DNA of 6,844 nt from contig JAFADT010000425.1 of assembly GCA_023424585.1 (NCBI GenBank), positions 1 through 6,844 on the forward strand. The letters are read 5' to 3'. The position numbers and the translations under genes were made by a program. Source of the DNA: Pseudomonadota bacterium (GTDB lineage Bacteria; Myxococcota; Myxococcia; Myxococcales; Myxococcaceae). Under the pieces are notes generated by a model. That model saw only the letters and a list, made by a program, of their open reading frames with translations, was not told the origin of the DNA and ran no database searches. This document shows positions 5,600 to 6,844 of the stretch, piece after piece; position 1 is the first letter of the stretch; each line of letters opens with the position of its first letter.

Positions 5600-6844
5600 G
5601 TGTCGGAACCCGGCGTCTCCTGGGCAGGCCGCTACCGCTTGAGCGCGCGCATCGCGACGGGCGGCATGGCGGAGGTGTATCTGGCGCGCGCCATCGGCCC
5701 GGAGGGGCAGCGCGGCCCGGCCGTGGCGGTGAAGCGGCTGATGCCGCACCTCGTCGCGGACCGGCGCATCGTGCAGATGTTCCTCAACGAGGCGCGCATC
5801 ACCGCGCAGGTGCGCCACCCGAACGTGGTGTCCATCCTGGAGCTGGGCATGGAGGGCGCGGAGCCCTTCATCGCCATGGAGCTCCTGGAGGGGCGCTCGT
5901 TCGCGGAGGTGCGGCAGGAGGCCGCCGAGCGCGGCCAGCGCGTGCCGCTGGGCATCACGCTGCGCGTGCTGGTGGACGCGTGCCGCGGGCTGGATGCCGC
6001 GCACCGCGCCGTGGACGAGGCGGGACGGCCGCTGCGCATCGTCCACCGCGACTTCACGCCGGACAACATCCACGTCGGGGTGAACGGCGCGGTGAAGGTC
6101 ATCGACTTCGGCATCGCGAAGGCGGACGCGCTGGGGGCGGGGACGGAGCCGGGGACGCTGAAGGGGAAGTTCTTCTACATGTCGCCGGAGATGATCGCCG
6201 GCCGCAGCGTGGACCACCGGGCGGACCTGTTCGCCGCGGGGGTGATGCTCTACGAGCAGATGTGCGGCCGGCGGCCCTTCACCGGCATGTCCACCGAGGA
6301 GGTGCTCACGCGCATCTCCGAGGGCCGGCCGAAGCCGCCCACGGCGTTCGACCCGTCGGTGCCGCAGGCGCTGGAGGCGGTGTGCCTCAAGGCGCTCGCG
6401 AAGGAGCCGGAGGCGCGCTTCGACAGCCTCCAGACCTTCATCGCGGCCATCGAGCGACTGGGCGGCCCCGCGGAGGTCGCCGCGCCGGCGCAGGTGGCCG
6501 CGTACCTGGACGCGCTGTTTCCGCCGGACCGCGACCCCAAGCGGCTGGCGCTGCGCAACGCGCGGCTCGCGGATCCGTCCAACTCGGGCGCGAACGGGGC
6601 ACCGGGCGGGGACGTGCTGCCGCCGTTCGGGGTGCAGGGCATTCCGTCCTGGCCCGTGCCTCCGCCCGTCGCCGCGCCCGGGGTCTCCCGGCCCCTCCCG
6701 CCCCTGGGCACCCACACCGTGTCGATTCGCGGCTCGACCCGGCCCGTGACGGCGGAGGTCCCCGTCTCGACCTCGGGCCCCGCCGCCGAGGGCGCCGCGC
6801 AGGGCGTGGCCTCCACCGGACCCCAGGCCCCGGCGTCCCAGGAC
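5600..6844 (+). CDS. Pkn-type Ser/Thr protein kinase, 5' part (3' end outside window)
   Basis: 415 residues are visible with no stop codon before the window end. A Hanks-type kinase domain spans about residues 12-287 and would transfer phosphate from ATP to Ser/Thr of target proteins. Landmarks are a nucleotide loop IATGGMAEVY (18-27, first usual Gly replaced by Ala19), catalytic VAVK (Lys45), helix-C Glu64 in FLNEARI, HRDFTPDN (149-156, with Asp151 and Asn156), DFG (169-171), the activation-segment end GKFFYMSPE (189-197) and DLFAAGVMLYE (209-219). All core catalytic residues are present and the HRD Arg marks an RD kinase. A helical segment (AAYLDALF, then RDPKRLALRNARLA, about 300-324) follows, then a Pro/Ala/Ser-rich linker from about 330 to the edge. 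Any membrane or sensor domain would lie beyond. GTG 5600 is preferred; TTG 5597 and GTG 5588 are in-frame alternatives, bounded by TAG at 5582. No clear Shine-Dalgarno sequence is seen. Confidence 0.9.
   Translation, partial: MSEPGVSWAGRYRLSARIATGGMAEVYLARAIGPEGQRGPAVAVKRLMPHLVADRRIVQMFLNEARITAQVRHPNVVSILELGMEGAEPFIAMELLEGRSFAEVRQEAAERGQRVPLGITLRVLVDACRGLDAAHRAVDEAGRPLRIVHRDFTPDNIHVGVNGAVKVIDFGIAKADALGAGTEPGTLKGKFFYMSPEMIAGRSVDHRADLFAAGVMLYEQMCGRRPFTGMSTEEVLTRISEGRPKPPTAFDPSVPQALEAVCLKALAKEPEARFDSLQTFIAAIERLGGPAEVAAPAQVAAYLDALFPPDRDPKRLALRNARLADPSNSGANGAPGGDVLPPFGVQGIPSWPVPPPVAAPGVSRPLPPLGTHTVSIRGSTRPVTAEVPVSTSGPAAEGAAQGVASTGPQAPASQD

Noticed and set aside
5418..5642. A 74-codon plus-strand frame in the divergent gap overlapping the kinase start.
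   Set aside because: It is Arg/Ser/Pro-rich without a ribosome site or family resemblance, and it conflicts with the promoter and start of a well-supported kinase.
1..6844. A defence island, mobile element, CRISPR array or secondary-metabolite cluster.
   Set aside because: No transposase, integrase, direct-repeat array, nuclease, toxin pair or assembly-line enzyme is visible, and composition is uniform across all five genes.

Overview
The window is very GC-rich with strongly G/C-biased third codon positions. It carries five protein-coding genes packed with short gaps. The Ser/Thr kinase of the Pkn type with a Pro/Ala-rich C-terminal linker, together with GTG starts and TAGACT-like -10 boxes, points to a myxobacterium. 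Myxococcus/Corallococcus-type Cystobacterineae is my best guess, inferred from composition and gene style because no rRNA or marker gene is present. Codon and base use look uniform throughout, and I see no insertion sequence, tRNA, rRNA, CRISPR array or phage gene.

Layout from left to right: (1) 1-2112, plus strand, the 3' part of a large HEAT-like helical-repeat protein whose start lies outside the window. (2) 2126-3193, minus strand, a CgeB-type glycosyltransferase, convergent with the first gene across a 13-bp gap. (3) 3194-3418, a 225-bp non-coding stretch holding that gene's ribosome binding site, a possible promoter and an 8-bp inverted repeat. (4) 3419-3982, minus strand, a BCP-like peroxiredoxin with a hydrophobic N-terminus. 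(5) 4040-5323, minus strand, an SsnA-like member of the ATZ/TrzN amidohydrolase group. (6) 5324-5599, a 276-bp divergent regulatory region. (7) 5600-6844, plus strand, a Ser/Thr protein kinase cut by the window end after 415 codons.

The amidohydrolase, peroxiredoxin and glycosyltransferase lie in the same direction and could be co-transcribed, but each has its own plausible promoter upstream, so a tight operon is not established. No shared pathway is evident. The kinase and amidohydrolase share a divergent promoter region and may be regulated together.

I do not see a clear new multi-gene system. The best leads are two. First, the amidohydrolase keeps its fold motifs but has lost two canonical metal-binding histidines (Arg64 and Pro215 stand in their places), which suggests a pseudoenzyme or altered chemistry. 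Second, -10-like boxes sit about 7 nt upstream of two start codons, and close to a third, in genes lacking a well-spaced Shine-Dalgarno sequence, which suggests leaderless transcripts.
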